Assembly (NCBI RefSeq): GCF_024790395.1 | Contig: NZ_JAJISC010000004.1 | Location: forward strand, 124,001-188,000 | DNA: 64,000 bases | Reading direction: 5' to 3' | From: Halomonas dongshanensis | GTDB taxonomy: Bacteria > Pseudomonadota > Gammaproteobacteria > Pseudomonadales > Halomonadaceae | Translations under genes and position numbers: made by a program | Shown here: piece after piece, positions 19,796 through 29,152 of the stretch | How the letters are laid out: every line of letters begins with the position of its first letter | Numbering within the stretch: position 1 is the first letter of the stretch | Notes under the pieces: generated by a model | The model's input: the letters and a program-made list of their open reading frames with translations, nothing else | Told to the model about the DNA's origin: nothing | Database searches by the model: none

Positions 19796-20785
19796 ATGAC
19801 GCTGCAAGCTCCCCCGCTACGCAACAACCTGAATGGTAAGCCTCGCTGCGTCGGCGTCGAGGTCGAGTTTGCCGGGCTCGCGGCGCGTGACACCGCCGCA
19901 CTCGTCGCCCGGCTGTTCGATGGCGAGATCACGACCGTCAGCCCGCACCGCTTGCTGGTGACCGACACCCGCTGGGGCACGTTCGGCATCGAGCTCGATA
20001 CCCAGTACGCCCACCCCGACCCCGGCCTGCTCGACAACGTCGAGGCAAGTGGCACGCCACCCAAGCGCCGCCTGGAGCTTCACGCCAAGACCCGTGAGCT
20101 GATCGGCGATATGGTGACCGGGCTCGTGCCAACCGAAATCATCTGCCCGCCGGTACCCTGGGACGAGCTCGAACGTCTGGACGCGCTATTCGAGGCCCTT
20201 CACACTCACGGCGCCAAAGGCACCGATGCCAGCCTGCTCTACGGTTTTGGCCTGCACCTCAACGTCGAAATCGCCGATCAGAGCGTTACCTACCTCTTGG
20301 CGATGCTACGCGCCTATCTGCTGCTGGCCCCTTGGCTTCGCAAGGAGATCAACGTCGACATCACCCGCGAGGTGTTGCCCCACGCCAACCCCTTTGCCAA
20401 GGAGTACGCGCTCAAGGTACTCGACGCCCGCTACGCGCCAGACCTCGACACACTGATCGATGACTACCTGCGCTTCAACCCCACGCGCAACCGCGAGCTC
20501 GATTTGTTGCCACTGTTTCGCTATTTGAGCCCTTCGCACCCCAATGCATTGCTGCACGATGGCTTGACCAAGCCGCGCCCTACCTTTCATTACCGTCTGC
20601 CCAACGCCCAGCTCTCGCACCCCAATTGGGGCGCACTAATGGAGTGGAACCGCTGGGTAGAAGTGGAAAAGCTCGCTTTTGACGACGACGCTCTTAAAGC
20701 ACGCTGCGCCGATTTCGTTGCCGAGCATACCAAGCCCTGGTGGCAGCGTTTGAAGGCGCGGCTAAGCCGACGCGCGCGCGTTTGA
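19796..20785 (+). CDS. Putative amidoligase (ATP-dependent, glutamine synthetase-like fold)
   Basis: 329 residues of the putative amidoligase family (PF12224, relatives of glutamine synthetase and gamma-glutamylcysteine ligase). The N-terminal strand carries the metal/ATP motif VGVEVEF, followed by GIELDTQY and later GFGLHLNVEIAD. Such enzymes are predicted to form amide or isopeptide bonds; the substrate here is unknown. AAGGA precedes the ATG. A class I glutamine amidotransferase/C26 peptidase starts 58 bp downstream on the same strand, a pairing described by comparative genomics for this family. Confidence 0.85.
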   Translation: MTLQAPPLRNNLNGKPRCVGVEVEFAGLAARDTAALVARLFDGEITTVSPHRLLVTDTRWGTFGIELDTQYAHPDPGLLDNVEASGTPPKRRLELHAKTRELIGDMVTGLVPTEIICPPVPWDELERLDALFEALHTHGAKGTDASLLYGFGLHLNVEIADQSVTYLLAMLRAYLLLAPWLRKEINVDITREVLPHANPFAKEYALKVLDARYAPDLDTLIDDYLRFNPTRNRELDLLPLFRYLSPSHPNALLHDGLTKPRPTFHYRLPNAQLSHPNWGALMEWNRWVEVEKLAFDDDALKARCADFVAEHTKPWWQRLKARLSRRARV

Positions 20786-20843
20786 TCCAAGACGTGCCAT
20801 CGACTGACTCATGCAAAACCGGATTTAAAACACAGGCTTGCCC

Positions 20844-21521
20844 ATGTCACGCCCCCTCATAGGCATCACCACGTCGGATTACAAAAGCCAGATCGCCTGG
20901 TGCTTCGACTGGTTCGCAGTCTGGCGGCACGGCGGTCGCCCGCTGCGCCTCTCCCCTTCGCGGGCGCTGCCCGAGCGTCTCGATGGTTTGATCATCGGCG
21001 GCGGTGACGATATTCAGGCACACCTCTACGGCGGCGAAGTGCAGCTCGATGTGCGCCTGGACCCCGAGCGCGACGAGCTGGAACTTGCCCTGCTCGGACG
21101 CTTTTTGCCCCTCGGCACGCCCGTGCTCGGTATCTGCCGTGGCGCCCAGCTTATCAACGTCCACCTTGGCGGCACCCTCGACCCCGATATCTACACCACT
21201 CACCAAGGCCTCAAGCGGCGGCGCACGGTGCTGCCGCGCAAGACCGTGGATATCGTCGGGGCGAGCAAACTCAATCGCCTGCTGGGGGGTTCCTGGTGTC
21301 GGGTCAACAGCCTCCACCATCAGGCGGTGAACCGCGCCGGACGCGGCATCGAGATCGTCGCGCGCGACCGCGACGGGCTGGTGCAGGGAATCGAATCGAA
21401 GGAGCACGATTTCGTTATCGGGGTGCAGTGGCACCCCGAATGGCTGATTTTCAATCGTCCTCAGCAGCGCCTGTTTCGCGCGCTGGTCGCGGCATCGAAG
21501 AAACGTATGAAGACGCCTTAG
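20844..21521 (+). CDS. Gamma-glutamyl hydrolase-like class I glutamine amidotransferase (peptidase C26)
   Basis: 225 residues of the PuuD/C26 type. The nucleophile Cys is in [15 protein letters not shown] and the His and Glu in GVQWHPEW. Family members hydrolyse gamma-glutamyl amides. Next to an amidoligase it may remove, edit or supply ammonia for the ligase product. Start is the ATG at 20844 (MSRPLIGIT); a TTG two codons upstream is also in frame. Its end overlaps the convergent tpx stop by 4 bp. Confidence 0.88.
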   Translation: MSRPLIGITTSDYKSQIAWCFDWFAVWRHGGRPLRLSPSRALPERLDGLIIGGGDDIQAHLYGGEVQLDVRLDPERDELELALLGRFLPLGTPVLGICRGAQLINVHLGGTLDPDIYTTHQGLKRRRTVLPRKTVDIVGASKLNRLLGGSWCRVNSLHHQAVNRAGRGIEIVARDRDGLVQGIESKEHDFVIGVQWHPEWLIFNRPQQRLFRALVAASKKRMKTP

Positions 21522-22021
21522 GCGCCCAGGGCTTTTAGCGCGGCGGCGTAGTTGGGTTCGTCTTTGAGTTCGGCGACCAGCTCGCTATGCAGCACGCGGT
21601 CGTCGGCGTCGAGCACTACGACGGCGCGGGCGCAAAGCCCCTGCATGTTGCTGTTGGTTAGCGCCACGCCCCAGGCGTCGAGAAATTCGGGGTGGCGGAA
21701 GGTAGATAGCGTATCCACGTTATCCAGCCCCTCGGCGCCGCAGAAGCGCTTGGCGGCAAACGGCAGGTCGGCCGAGACCACCAGCACCACGGTATCCGCC
21801 AGCGTTGAGGCGATCTCGTTGAAGCGCCGCGTCGAAGTGGCGCAGGTCGGGGTATCGACGCTAGGGATGATGTTGAGGACTTTGCGTTTGCCAGCGTAGT
21901 CGGCAAGCGTCACGTCTTCGAGAAGCTGATTCGTCAGGGTCAGCGCCGGGGCCTTGTCGCCAGCAGCGGGAAGTTGACCGGCCACGTCCATGGGTTCGCC
22001 ACCGCGGGTAATCTGCTGCAT
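21518..22021 (-). CDS. tpx: Thiol peroxidase (atypical 2-Cys peroxiredoxin)
   Basis: 167 residues, normal Tpx length. The peroxidatic Cys is in [16 protein letters not shown] and the resolving Cys in KRFCGAEGL. Reduces alkyl hydroperoxides in the cytoplasm or periplasm using thioredoxin. It stands alone on its strand, with a GGAG about 10 nt before the ATG. Confidence 0.95.
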   Translation of the reverse strand: MQQITRGGEPMDVAGQLPAAGDKAPALTLTNQLLEDVTLADYAGKRKVLNIIPSVDTPTCATSTRRFNEIASTLADTVVLVVSADLPFAAKRFCGAEGLDNVDTLSTFRHPEFLDAWGVALTNSNMQGLCARAVVVLDADDRVLHSELVAELKDEPNYAAALKALGA

Positions 22022-22081
22022 GAAATCTCCTTAAATGCTATATGTGCTCGGGGTTTTCCCCGCTCTCTCGATACGAGTTCA

Positions 22082-22810
22082 ATGCCACACGAGTATGCCA
22101 TGCCTTTCGTTCTGATCGTTAAAACCGGCGACGCCTTTGCCGACGTCGTCAGCCAATATGGCGATTTCGATGCCCTCTTTCGCGCCCCGCTCGAGGCGGC
22201 AGCGCCCAAGGCAACCGTCAGCGTGTGGGATGCACGCCACCAGGCAGCGCCCACGCTCGATGGCATCGATGCCATCGTCATCACCGGCTCGCATAGCATG
22301 GTCAGCGACGCCGAACCCTGGAGCGAAGCCCTCAAGCCGTGGCTGCGCGAGGCCAAACGGCGCGACATCGCCCTGCTCGGCGTGTGCTACGGCCACCAGC
22401 TAATGGCCGCCGCTTTCGGCGGTGTGAGCGACTACCACCCGGCAGGCCGCGAGTCGGGCACTTTCGAGCTGAACTTGACCCGCGAGGGCCAGGAAGACGC
22501 CCTTTTTGGCGCCCTTCCCACTACCTTTGCCGCCAACCTCACCCATGCCCAGGCGGTGCTCCAAGCGCCTACCGGCGCCGAGGTGCTGGCCTACAACGCC
22601 CACGACCCGCATCAGGCGTTACGCTACGGGCCGCGCCAGTGGAGCGTGCAGTTTCATCCGGAGTTTGGGGCAGGCGTGATGGGCTGCTACCTAGCGCATC
22701 AGCGCGACGCCCTGGCCGAACAGGGCGAAGACGTACAGGCGCTGATCGACGGCGTACGCGCTACCCCCGAAGCCACCGGACTATTGGCGCGTTTCGTTAC
22801 GCTGCTGTAG
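22082..22810 (+). CDS. Class I glutamine amidotransferase (GMP synthase-like domain)
   Basis: 242 residues, one GATase domain. The Cys nucleophile is in LGVCYGHQLMAAAFGG, the His-Glu pair in WSVQFHPEFG. Stand-alone proteins of this type are often misnamed GMP synthase; the true acceptor is unknown. It could start at the ATG at 22082 or the one at 22100 (MPFVLIVKTGD). It lies just beyond tpx from the amidoligase pair, but on the far side of a convergent gene, so a link is only suggestive. Confidence 0.85.
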   Translation: MPHEYAMPFVLIVKTGDAFADVVSQYGDFDALFRAPLEAAAPKATVSVWDARHQAAPTLDGIDAIVITGSHSMVSDAEPWSEALKPWLREAKRRDIALLGVCYGHQLMAAAFGGVSDYHPAGRESGTFELNLTREGQEDALFGALPTTFAANLTHAQAVLQAPTGAEVLAYNAHDPHQALRYGPRQWSVQFHPEFGAGVMGCYLAHQRDALAEQGEDVQALIDGVRATPEATGLLARFVTLL

Positions 22811-22830
22811 CAAGTTTCAACTGGTGACAC

Positions 22831-23538
22831 TCAGCCAGCGGTCTTGGGTCGGTCGCGCCGAGAGGCCAAGCGGTCAGCCATGCGCGTGGGCTCAGGGAGC
22901 TTGGTTTTGTGCAGGCAGCGGATCACCCAGTCGAGCGCGCTGGCCTGATCGATCAAGTGCCCTGGGGAGACGAACACCGGCTTGACCTTCTCGCGCGAGC
23001 GCAGCACCACGCCAATCGTCTCCCCGCGATGGGTCAGTTCACTGGTAGAGAGGCGCGCCTCGCCGACCGGCTCGAAGCGCCCGCATAGCCGCGATTTAGC
23101 GATGCCGATGGTGGGTAGCTCAAGCCACAGCCCCAGGTGCGAGGCCACGCCGATGCGCCTTGGATGGGCGATGCCCTGGCCATCCACCATGACCAGATCG
23201 GGATAGCGGCTAAGCTTGGCAAAGGCGCCTAGCGCTGCGGGCACCTCGCGATAGGAGAGCAGCCCCGGAATATAGGGCATGCGCGTAGGCTCGCGGTGCA
23301 CCACCTGCTCGATGACCTGCAGATGCTCGGTGGTGCCCGGCTGCCAAGCCAGCACGACCACGGCGGCGCGGGTGGTTTCGCCACCATCCTCGAAGCCGAT
23401 ATCCACCCCGGCAATCCTACCTATACCAGCCCTGGCCATGGCGGGCGTGCACTCAAGGCGTATCTGCTTGGCCAACTCGTACTGCAGGGCGACGGCATCG
23501 GTGGGTGATAGATTCCAGGGGTGCAGCGCAGAAGGCAT
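22831..23538 (-). CDS. nfi: Endonuclease V (deoxyinosine 3'-endonuclease)
   Basis: 235 residues. Repairs deaminated bases by nicking 3' of deoxyinosine. Catalytic and wedge motifs are present: GVDIGFED, MPYIPGLLSYREVPA and VMVDGQGIAHPRRIGVASHLG. Slightly longer than E. coli Nfi (223) because of a basic tail ending RRDRPKTAG. It starts 3 bp after the glutathione peroxidase stop, so the two form one unit. Confidence 0.93.
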   Translation of the reverse strand: MPSALHPWNLSPTDAVALQYELAKQIRLECTPAMARAGIGRIAGVDIGFEDGGETTRAAVVVLAWQPGTTEHLQVIEQVVHREPTRMPYIPGLLSYREVPAALGAFAKLSRYPDLVMVDGQGIAHPRRIGVASHLGLWLELPTIGIAKSRLCGRFEPVGEARLSTSELTHRGETIGVVLRSREKVKPVFVSPGHLIDQASALDWVIRCLHKTKLPEPTRMADRLASRRDRPKTAG

Positions 23539-23541
23539 GGG

Positions 23542-24027
23542 TTAAACGCTCTCCAGGGCGCGTTCGAGCGCCTCGCGCAGGGGCCGACCGTGCTCGCGGG
23601 GGCCGAAGCGGGCCACGACGCGACCGTCACGGCCGACGATGAATTTGGTGAAATTCCACTTGATGAAGCGCGTGCCCAGAAGGCCAGGCGCTTCGCGCTT
23701 GAGCCTCACGAACAGCGGATGGGCATGCTTGCCGTTGACATCGACCTTCTCCATCAGCGGGAAGGTGACGCCGTGGCGTTTTTCGCCGAATTCGCAAAAC
23801 ACCGCCGCGCTCTCTGGCGACTGCTTACCGAACTGGTTGCAGGGAAAACCGAGCACCGTAAGCCCCTGATCGCGGTAGCGCTGATAGAGGCGTTCGAGCT
23901 CTTCGAGCTGCGGCGTGAAGCCGCACTTGCTGGCGACGTTGACGATCAGCAGCACCTGCCCGTTCAATGCCTGCAGGTTGAAGGGTTCCCCCAGGTGGGT
24001 ACGGCAATCGGTATCGTAGAGTGACAT
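23542..24027 (-). CDS. Glutathione peroxidase family protein (BtuE-like)
   Basis: 161 residues, standard for the non-selenium bacterial form. The active Cys is in NVASKCGFTPQ, with Gln and Trp of the catalytic triad in GFPCNQFGKQ and IKWNFTKF. Reduces hydroperoxides, probably with thioredoxin or glutathione. Upstream gene of the pair with nfi. Confidence 0.93.
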   Translation of the reverse strand: MSLYDTDCRTHLGEPFNLQALNGQVLLIVNVASKCGFTPQLEELERLYQRYRDQGLTVLGFPCNQFGKQSPESAAVFCEFGEKRHGVTFPLMEKVDVNGKHAHPLFVRLKREAPGLLGTRFIKWNFTKFIVGRDGRVVARFGPREHGRPLREALERALESV

Positions 24028-24139
24028 CGTCGAACTCGCTAAAACAGTGGTCTAGGGCACTACCTTGCCACGAGTCTAGACGATCCACTAGCCAAAGGGG
24101 CTTGAGCGATGACGAGCGTTTCGCTTCCTGCTCCGTCGA

Positions 24140-24760
24140 CTACGCCAAAGGGCCGATCACGACACGTAGCGCCAGCGCGATCAGCAGCACGCCAGAGACG
24201 CGATTGACCCAGTGGGCGTTGCGCCTCAGCCGTATTAACACCGTCGAGTGCGATAGCGCCCAGGCCACCAGGACGTACCAGCCGCCGTCGATGATCATGG
24301 CCGTGAGCACGATGATGGCGCGCCCCGCCGCGCTCATGTCGGGGGTGACGAACTGGCTCAGCAGCGCGACGAAAAAGAGGATTAGCTTGGGGTTGGCCAG
24401 CGCCACCAGCACCGCTTCGCGCGCGGCTTGCTGGCGCGTCGTCGCAGACACCGTATTAGCCGTGAAGTGCACGCTTCGCCCAGCGCGTAGCGCCTTGAAC
24501 CCAAGCCAGGCAAGGTAGCCCGCACCGAGCCAGGTGATAAGCTCGAACACGCCGGGAAAGCGCGCCATGAGCGCGCCGAGCCCCAACACCGTGAGCAGGG
24601 CATAAAACCCTACGCCTAGGGCGTGAAACAGCGCTGCCGTCACTCCTGGCACGCGCCCACCGCCTAGCGTGTGGCGCAACACCAGCGCCAAGCTCGGGCC
24701 GGGCGACATGGCACCCAGCGTGCAAATGGCAGCGAGAGAGAACCATAACGACAGCGGCAT
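24140..24760 (-). CDS. LysE/RhtB family amino acid exporter
   Basis: 206 residues with about six membrane helices. The N-terminal PGPSLALVLRHTLGGG is the family signature. Exports an amino acid or derivative; the substrate cannot be read from sequence. It stands alone, with 112 bp to the glutathione peroxidase gene and a divergent yebC upstream. Confidence 0.9.
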   Translation of the reverse strand: MPLSLWFSLAAICTLGAMSPGPSLALVLRHTLGGGRVPGVTAALFHALGVGFYALLTVLGLGALMARFPGVFELITWLGAGYLAWLGFKALRAGRSVHFTANTVSATTRQQAAREAVLVALANPKLILFFVALLSQFVTPDMSAAGRAIIVLTAMIIDGGWYVLVAWALSHSTVLIRLRRNAHWVNRVSGVLLIALALRVVIGPLA

Positions 24761-24920
24761 GACAGCGACACTCCTTGAGCTAAGCGACGGATTCTACACA
24801 GGCCCCGCTGGGGTAGCGAGAAAGGCTGCGAACAGGGTGACGAGCAGGGCTAAAATATCGCTGTCGGCATGGTAAGCTGTTGGGTAAAATTTGCTTTTTC
24901 GGTGATTACAGGACGACGAC

Positions 24921-25649
24921 ATGGGTAGGGCTTTTCAGAACCGCAAGGAATCCATGGCCAAGACGGCCGCCGCCAAGACCAAGGTCTACAGCAAGTACGG
25001 GCGCGAAATCTACGTCTGCGCCAAATCGGGCGGCACCGACCCCAACGGCAACCTTACGCTGCGCGGGCTGATCGAGCGCGCCAAGAAGGATCAGGTGCCC
25101 TCGCACGTCATCGACAAGGCACTGGATAAAGCCAGCGGCGCAGGCGGTGAAGACTTCTCGACGGCGCGCTACGAAGGCTTCGGCCCAGGCAACGCCATGG
25201 TCATCGTCGACTGCCTGACCGACAACCCCAACCGCACCTTCGGCGACGTGCGCGGCTGTTTCACCAAGACCAAGAGCAAGATCGGCACCCCCGGCACCGT
25301 CAGCCACATGTTCGATCACTGCGCCATCTTCGCCTTCGCCGGTGACGACGAAGAAGCGGTGCTTGAAACGCTGATGGAAGCCGACGTCGACGTTACCGAT
25401 ATCGAGCACGAAGCGGGCCGCATCACCGTCTTCGCCCCGCACACCGAGTACGCCAAGGCCAAGCAGGCGCTGATGGACGCCCTGGGCGACATCGATTTCG
25501 AAACCGACGAAATCCAGTTTCTGCCGCAAACGCTGACGCCGCTGGAAGGCGACGATGTCGCGACCTTCGAAAAGCTCGTGGGCATGCTCAACGACCTCGA
25601 CGACGTGCAGAACGTTTTTCACAACGCCGAACTGCCCGAAGAAGCCTAA
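24921..25649 (+). CDS. yebC: YebC/PmpR family protein (translation or transcription regulator)
   Basis: 242 residues with the usual start [17 protein letters not shown] and three-domain YebC fold; conserved [14 protein letters not shown] and acidic C-terminus. Members bind DNA in some species, and recent work links the family to ribosome stalling relief at proline runs. The ruvC gene that often follows yebC is not here. AGGACG precedes the ATG. Confidence 0.93.
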   Translation: MGRAFQNRKESMAKTAAAKTKVYSKYGREIYVCAKSGGTDPNGNLTLRGLIERAKKDQVPSHVIDKALDKASGAGGEDFSTARYEGFGPGNAMVIVDCLTDNPNRTFGDVRGCFTKTKSKIGTPGTVSHMFDHCAIFAFAGDDEEAVLETLMEADVDVTDIEHEAGRITVFAPHTEYAKAKQALMDALGDIDFETDEIQFLPQTLTPLEGDDVATFEKLVGMLNDLDDVQNVFHNAELPEEA

Positions 25650-25796
25650 GCGCTCACCCGCCGCCTTGAGCCTGCGGACGAACTTGTAACACTGCGGCGG
25701 GTCGATATAGAAAGCTGCCGCGAGTCAGGCAAGAAAGCGCTATCCTCGTTTCAACGCTAAGCGATGTCAGTCAGGAAAGTCCGACAGGAGACGCTC

Positions 25797-26060
25797 ATGA
25801 GCATGGTGAAGGTGAGTGAACAGGAGCTGCGCGACAAGCTCAATAAATGTATCGCCGGGGAGCGCGTGCTGCTCGAACGTAACGGCCAGCGCTTTAGCGC
25901 CCGCCTACAACAGGTAGGCAATGAAGCCATCACAGTGATTCCCGAAACGCAGGCTCAGGGCATCGGGCCGGCCCACGACGGTGACGGACTGGTGGTCGAT
26001 TTCACCGACGTGCTCGAAGTCGAAGTGAAGGGCGTGGTCTATAGCCGCCTGCCTGATTGA
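25797..26060 (+). CDS. Small hypothetical protein
   Basis: 87 residues, MSMVKVSEQELRDKLNKCIA onward, of alpha/beta type with no membrane segment and no domain I recognise. The ATG at 25797 is preceded by ACAGGAG at good spacing; an in-frame ATG at 25764 has no such site. It is followed by a strong bidirectional terminator. Confidence 0.7.
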   Translation: MSMVKVSEQELRDKLNKCIAGERVLLERNGQRFSARLQQVGNEAITVIPETQAQGIGPAHDGDGLVVDFTDVLEVEVKGVVYSRLPD

Positions 26061-26103
26061 AGCCAGCCCCTTGAAGCTAGCCCAATTGGACTGGCTTCAA
26101 TTG

Positions 26104-26135
26104 AAAAGGCGCTGCCAGCAGGCAGCGCCTTTTTT
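26104..26135. terminator. Bidirectional rho-independent terminator
   Basis: AAAAGGCGCTGCC, loop AGCA, GGCAGCGCC and six T (26130-26135). It serves the small hypothetical gene on the plus strand and the oxidoreductase on the minus strand. Confidence 0.9.
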
Positions 26136-26166
26136 ACGATGTCTAGCGCTTTAACTCACTACCTCG

Positions 26167-27180
26167 TTACCACGTAAGACATATCTTGCCAAAGTGATGC
26201 CCAGAGGCCTGATGGCGGAAGGCATCGGCGATCTCGGTTAGGCCGAACTCGCGGTCGATGATCGGGCGCAGATTCGACGCCTCGATAGCGCGGATCATCT
26301 CGACCTGGTCGCGTCGGCTGCCGACGATCAATCCCTTGAGCGTGGCCTGCTTAGCCATCAGCTTGGCGGTCGGGATATCGCCTTCGCGGCCGGTCAGAAT
26401 GCCGATCAGCGCCAGGTGCCCTCCAATCTTCACCGCGTCGATGGATTGCGGCAGCGTCATTGGCCCGCCGACTTCGACGATGTGATCCACCCCCTCACCG
26501 CCGGTAAGCTCCTTGACCTTCTTGCCCCACTCCGGCGTTTCCCGGTAGTTGATGACGTGTTCGGCGCCAAGCTCCTTGAGACGCTCGAGCTTTTCGTTGG
26601 AAGAAGACGTGGCGATCACGCGCGCCCCCATCATCCGGGCGAACTGCAGCGCGAAGATCGAGACCCCGCCGGTACCCAGTACCAGCACGGTGTCACCGGC
26701 CTTGAGGCCACCATCGACCACCAGGGCACGCCAGGCGGTCAATCCAGCTGTGGTGAGTGTGGCCGCTTCGGCGTGGCTGTAGCCCTTGGGCTGGCGCGTG
26801 AACCAGTGCGCCGGTCGGGTCACTCGCTCGCGGGCGTAGCCGTCTACGCCGTCACCCGGCGTGGTGCGAAAATCGCCCACCCGGGCGGGGCCTTCGAGCC
26901 AGTAAGGGAAGAACGTCGAGACCACCGCATCGCCCACGGCGAACTCGCCTACCCCCTCCCCCACGGCTTCGACCACGCCTGCGCCATCCGACATGGGAAT
27001 GCGCCCATCCTCGGTCGGGATCATCCCCGCCACCACCGCGTAGTCGTGGAAGTTGAGCGAGCTTGCGTGCAGGCGCACGCTGATCTCACCCGCGCCGGGG
27101 GGGGCGGCCTCGGGCAGCTCTGTCGCGCTGAGTTTTTCCAGCCCACCGGGGGCGGCTAAGCGAACACCTTGCATGGTCAT
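26167..27180 (-). CDS. Zinc-independent MDR-family NAD(P)H:quinone oxidoreductase-like protein
   Basis: 337 residues of the medium-chain dehydrogenase/reductase superfamily. An N-terminal GroES-like domain (about 20-150, SLNFHDYAVVAG) is followed by a Rossmann domain with VLVLGTGGVSIFALQ. The Cys cluster for structural zinc is absent, which suggests a quinone or enone reductase. It lies 13 bp after the ABC transporter gene on the same strand and may be cotranscribed. Confidence 0.88.
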   Translation of the reverse strand: MTMQGVRLAAPGGLEKLSATELPEAAPPGAGEISVRLHASSLNFHDYAVVAGMIPTEDGRIPMSDGAGVVEAVGEGVGEFAVGDAVVSTFFPYWLEGPARVGDFRTTPGDGVDGYARERVTRPAHWFTRQPKGYSHAEAATLTTAGLTAWRALVVDGGLKAGDTVLVLGTGGVSIFALQFARMMGARVIATSSSNEKLERLKELGAEHVINYRETPEWGKKVKELTGGEGVDHIVEVGGPMTLPQSIDAVKIGGHLALIGILTGREGDIPTAKLMAKQATLKGLIVGSRRDQVEMIRAIEASNLRPIIDREFGLTEIADAFRHQASGHHFGKICLTW

Positions 27181-27193
27181 CTCCTTGAGTGAA

Positions 27194-29107
27194 TCACTCC
27201 CTCACGATAGCAGAGCCCTCGTCGCCTGCCACGTCGGCGACCATATCGAGCCCAATGAATCCACCGGACTGGCGGCGCCAGAGATTGGCGTAGATACCGC
27301 CGTGGTCGAGCAGCTCCTGGTGCGTGCCGCTTTCGACGATTCGCCCCTGGTCGACCACGATCAGCCGGTCGAGCATGGCAATGGTCGAGAGCCGGTGGGC
27401 GATGGCGATCACCGTCTTGCCCTGCATCAGGCTTTCGAGCTGCTCTTGAATCGCCGCCTCTACTTCGGAGTCCAGCGCCGAGGTCGCCTCATCAAGCACC
27501 AGGATCGGCGCGTTTTTCAAAAGCACCCGGGCGATGGCGATACGCTGACGCTGACCGCCGGAGAGCTTGACGCCGCGCTCACCGACGTGGGCATCGAGCC
27601 CGTGCCGCCCCTGAGGGTCGACCAGCTCATTGATGAAACTGTCAGCGTGGGCGCGCTTGACTGCCAGCATCACCTGCTCGTCCGTGGCGTGGGGGCTGCC
27701 GTAGCGGATGTTGTCGCGCAGCGAGCGGTGCAGTAACGAGGTATCCTGGGTGACCATGCCGATCTGCTGGCGCAGTGAGGTTTGGCTCACCGTGGCGATA
27801 TCCTGATCGTCGATCAGAATGCGCCCACCGCCGAGGTCGTAAAAGCGCAGCAGCAGATTGGCCAGGGTCGACTTGCCTGCGCCCGAGCGGCCGATCAGCC
27901 CCACCTTCTCGCCGGGAGCGATATCCAGCGTCAAACCATCGAAAACGCGCTTTTGCTCGCCCAGCGCCTGGGCATAGCCAAAGCGCAGCGCATCGAAGCG
28001 GATGGCACCAGCAGGCACGCTGAGCGCAGGCGCATCGGGTACGTCGCGCACCGCCGGTTCGCGGGCGATGGTGTTCATGCCGTCCTGCACGGTGCCGATG
28101 TTCTCGAACAGCCCCGCCACTTCCCACATGATCCAGTCGGACATGAAGCGCACCCGCATCACCAAGGCAATGGCGATGGCGAGCACCCCGAGCGAGATCG
28201 CCTCGACGTACCAGGTGGCAATGGCCATGGCCGCCGTACCCACCAGCAAGAGCGTGTTGAGGATCGTCATCACCACGTTGAGCCGCGTTACCAGGCGCAT
28301 TTGATCGTGCACGGTGACCATGAAGCCTTCCATGGCATCGCGCGCGTAGGCCTGCTCGCGCTGGGTATCGGCAAACAGCTTGATGGTCTGGATGTTGCTG
28401 TAACTATCCACGACACGACCGGTCATGCGCGCGCGGGCGTCGGCCTGGCGCATCGACACATCGCGCAGGCGCGGTACGAAAAAGCGCATGATGGCGAGAT
28501 AGCCCAAAAGCCACAGCAGCAGCGGCACCACCAGCCACGCATCGGCGCGGGCCAGCAGAAAGGCCGCGCCGGTGAAGTAGACCAGGGCGTAGACCATCAG
28601 ATCCATTACCTTGGTAACGGTCTCGCGGATCGCCAGCGCCGTCTGCATCACCTTTTGCGAGACCCGCCCGGCAAACTCGTCCTGATAGAACGCGAGACTC
28701 TGGCTGAGCATGTGCCGGTGCGACAGCCAGCGGCCGATCATCGGATAGTTACCGAAGATGCTCTGATTGGTGATCAGCGCGTGCATCAGCACCAGTAGCG
28801 GCATGCCGACGATGACCGCCAGCCCAATGCCCACCAGCATCAGGCCATGATCGGCCCAGAAGGTGGCGCGCTCGACCTCGGCCAGCCAGTCGACCAACTC
28901 GCCCATGTAGCTGAAAAACACCACCTCGGCGGCGGAAACCAGCGCCGTAAACAGCGACATGACCAGTAAAAGCGGCCACAGCGGTCGCGAAAAGTACCAG
29001 ATGAAGGCAAAGAGCCCCTGCGGGGGCGTGGCCACCTGGCCTTCAGGGTAGGGATCGACTCGCGATTCGAAGTAGCGAAATAGCGGCCGAAGCCAGCGCG
29101 ACAGCAT
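27194..29107 (-). CDS. ABC transporter, fused permease and ATPase (exporter type)
   Basis: 637 residues. An N-terminal six-helix exporter domain (about 40-345) is followed by the nucleotide-binding domain (about 370-620) with Walker A LIGRSGAGKST, signature LSGGQRQR and Walker B ILVLDEATSAL. It resembles MsbA-like half-transporters that work as dimers; the substrate is unknown. ATG at 29105-29107 has AAGGAG upstream. Confidence 0.93.
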   Translation of the reverse strand: MLSRWLRPLFRYFESRVDPYPEGQVATPPQGLFAFIWYFSRPLWPLLLVMSLFTALVSAAEVVFFSYMGELVDWLAEVERATFWADHGLMLVGIGLAVIVGMPLLVLMHALITNQSIFGNYPMIGRWLSHRHMLSQSLAFYQDEFAGRVSQKVMQTALAIRETVTKVMDLMVYALVYFTGAAFLLARADAWLVVPLLLWLLGYLAIMRFFVPRLRDVSMRQADARARMTGRVVDSYSNIQTIKLFADTQREQAYARDAMEGFMVTVHDQMRLVTRLNVVMTILNTLLLVGTAAMAIATWYVEAISLGVLAIAIALVMRVRFMSDWIMWEVAGLFENIGTVQDGMNTIAREPAVRDVPDAPALSVPAGAIRFDALRFGYAQALGEQKRVFDGLTLDIAPGEKVGLIGRSGAGKSTLANLLLRFYDLGGGRILIDDQDIATVSQTSLRQQIGMVTQDTSLLHRSLRDNIRYGSPHATDEQVMLAVKRAHADSFINELVDPQGRHGLDAHVGERGVKLSGGQRQRIAIARVLLKNAPILVLDEATSALDSEVEAAIQEQLESLMQGKTVIAIAHRLSTIAMLDRLIVVDQGRIVESGTHQELLDHGGIYANLWRRQSGGFIGLDMVADVAGDEGSAIVRE

Positions 29108-29152
29108 AAAAGCTCCTTGGGTGTACGAGAGGTACGCGTAGTCGGTATAAGG

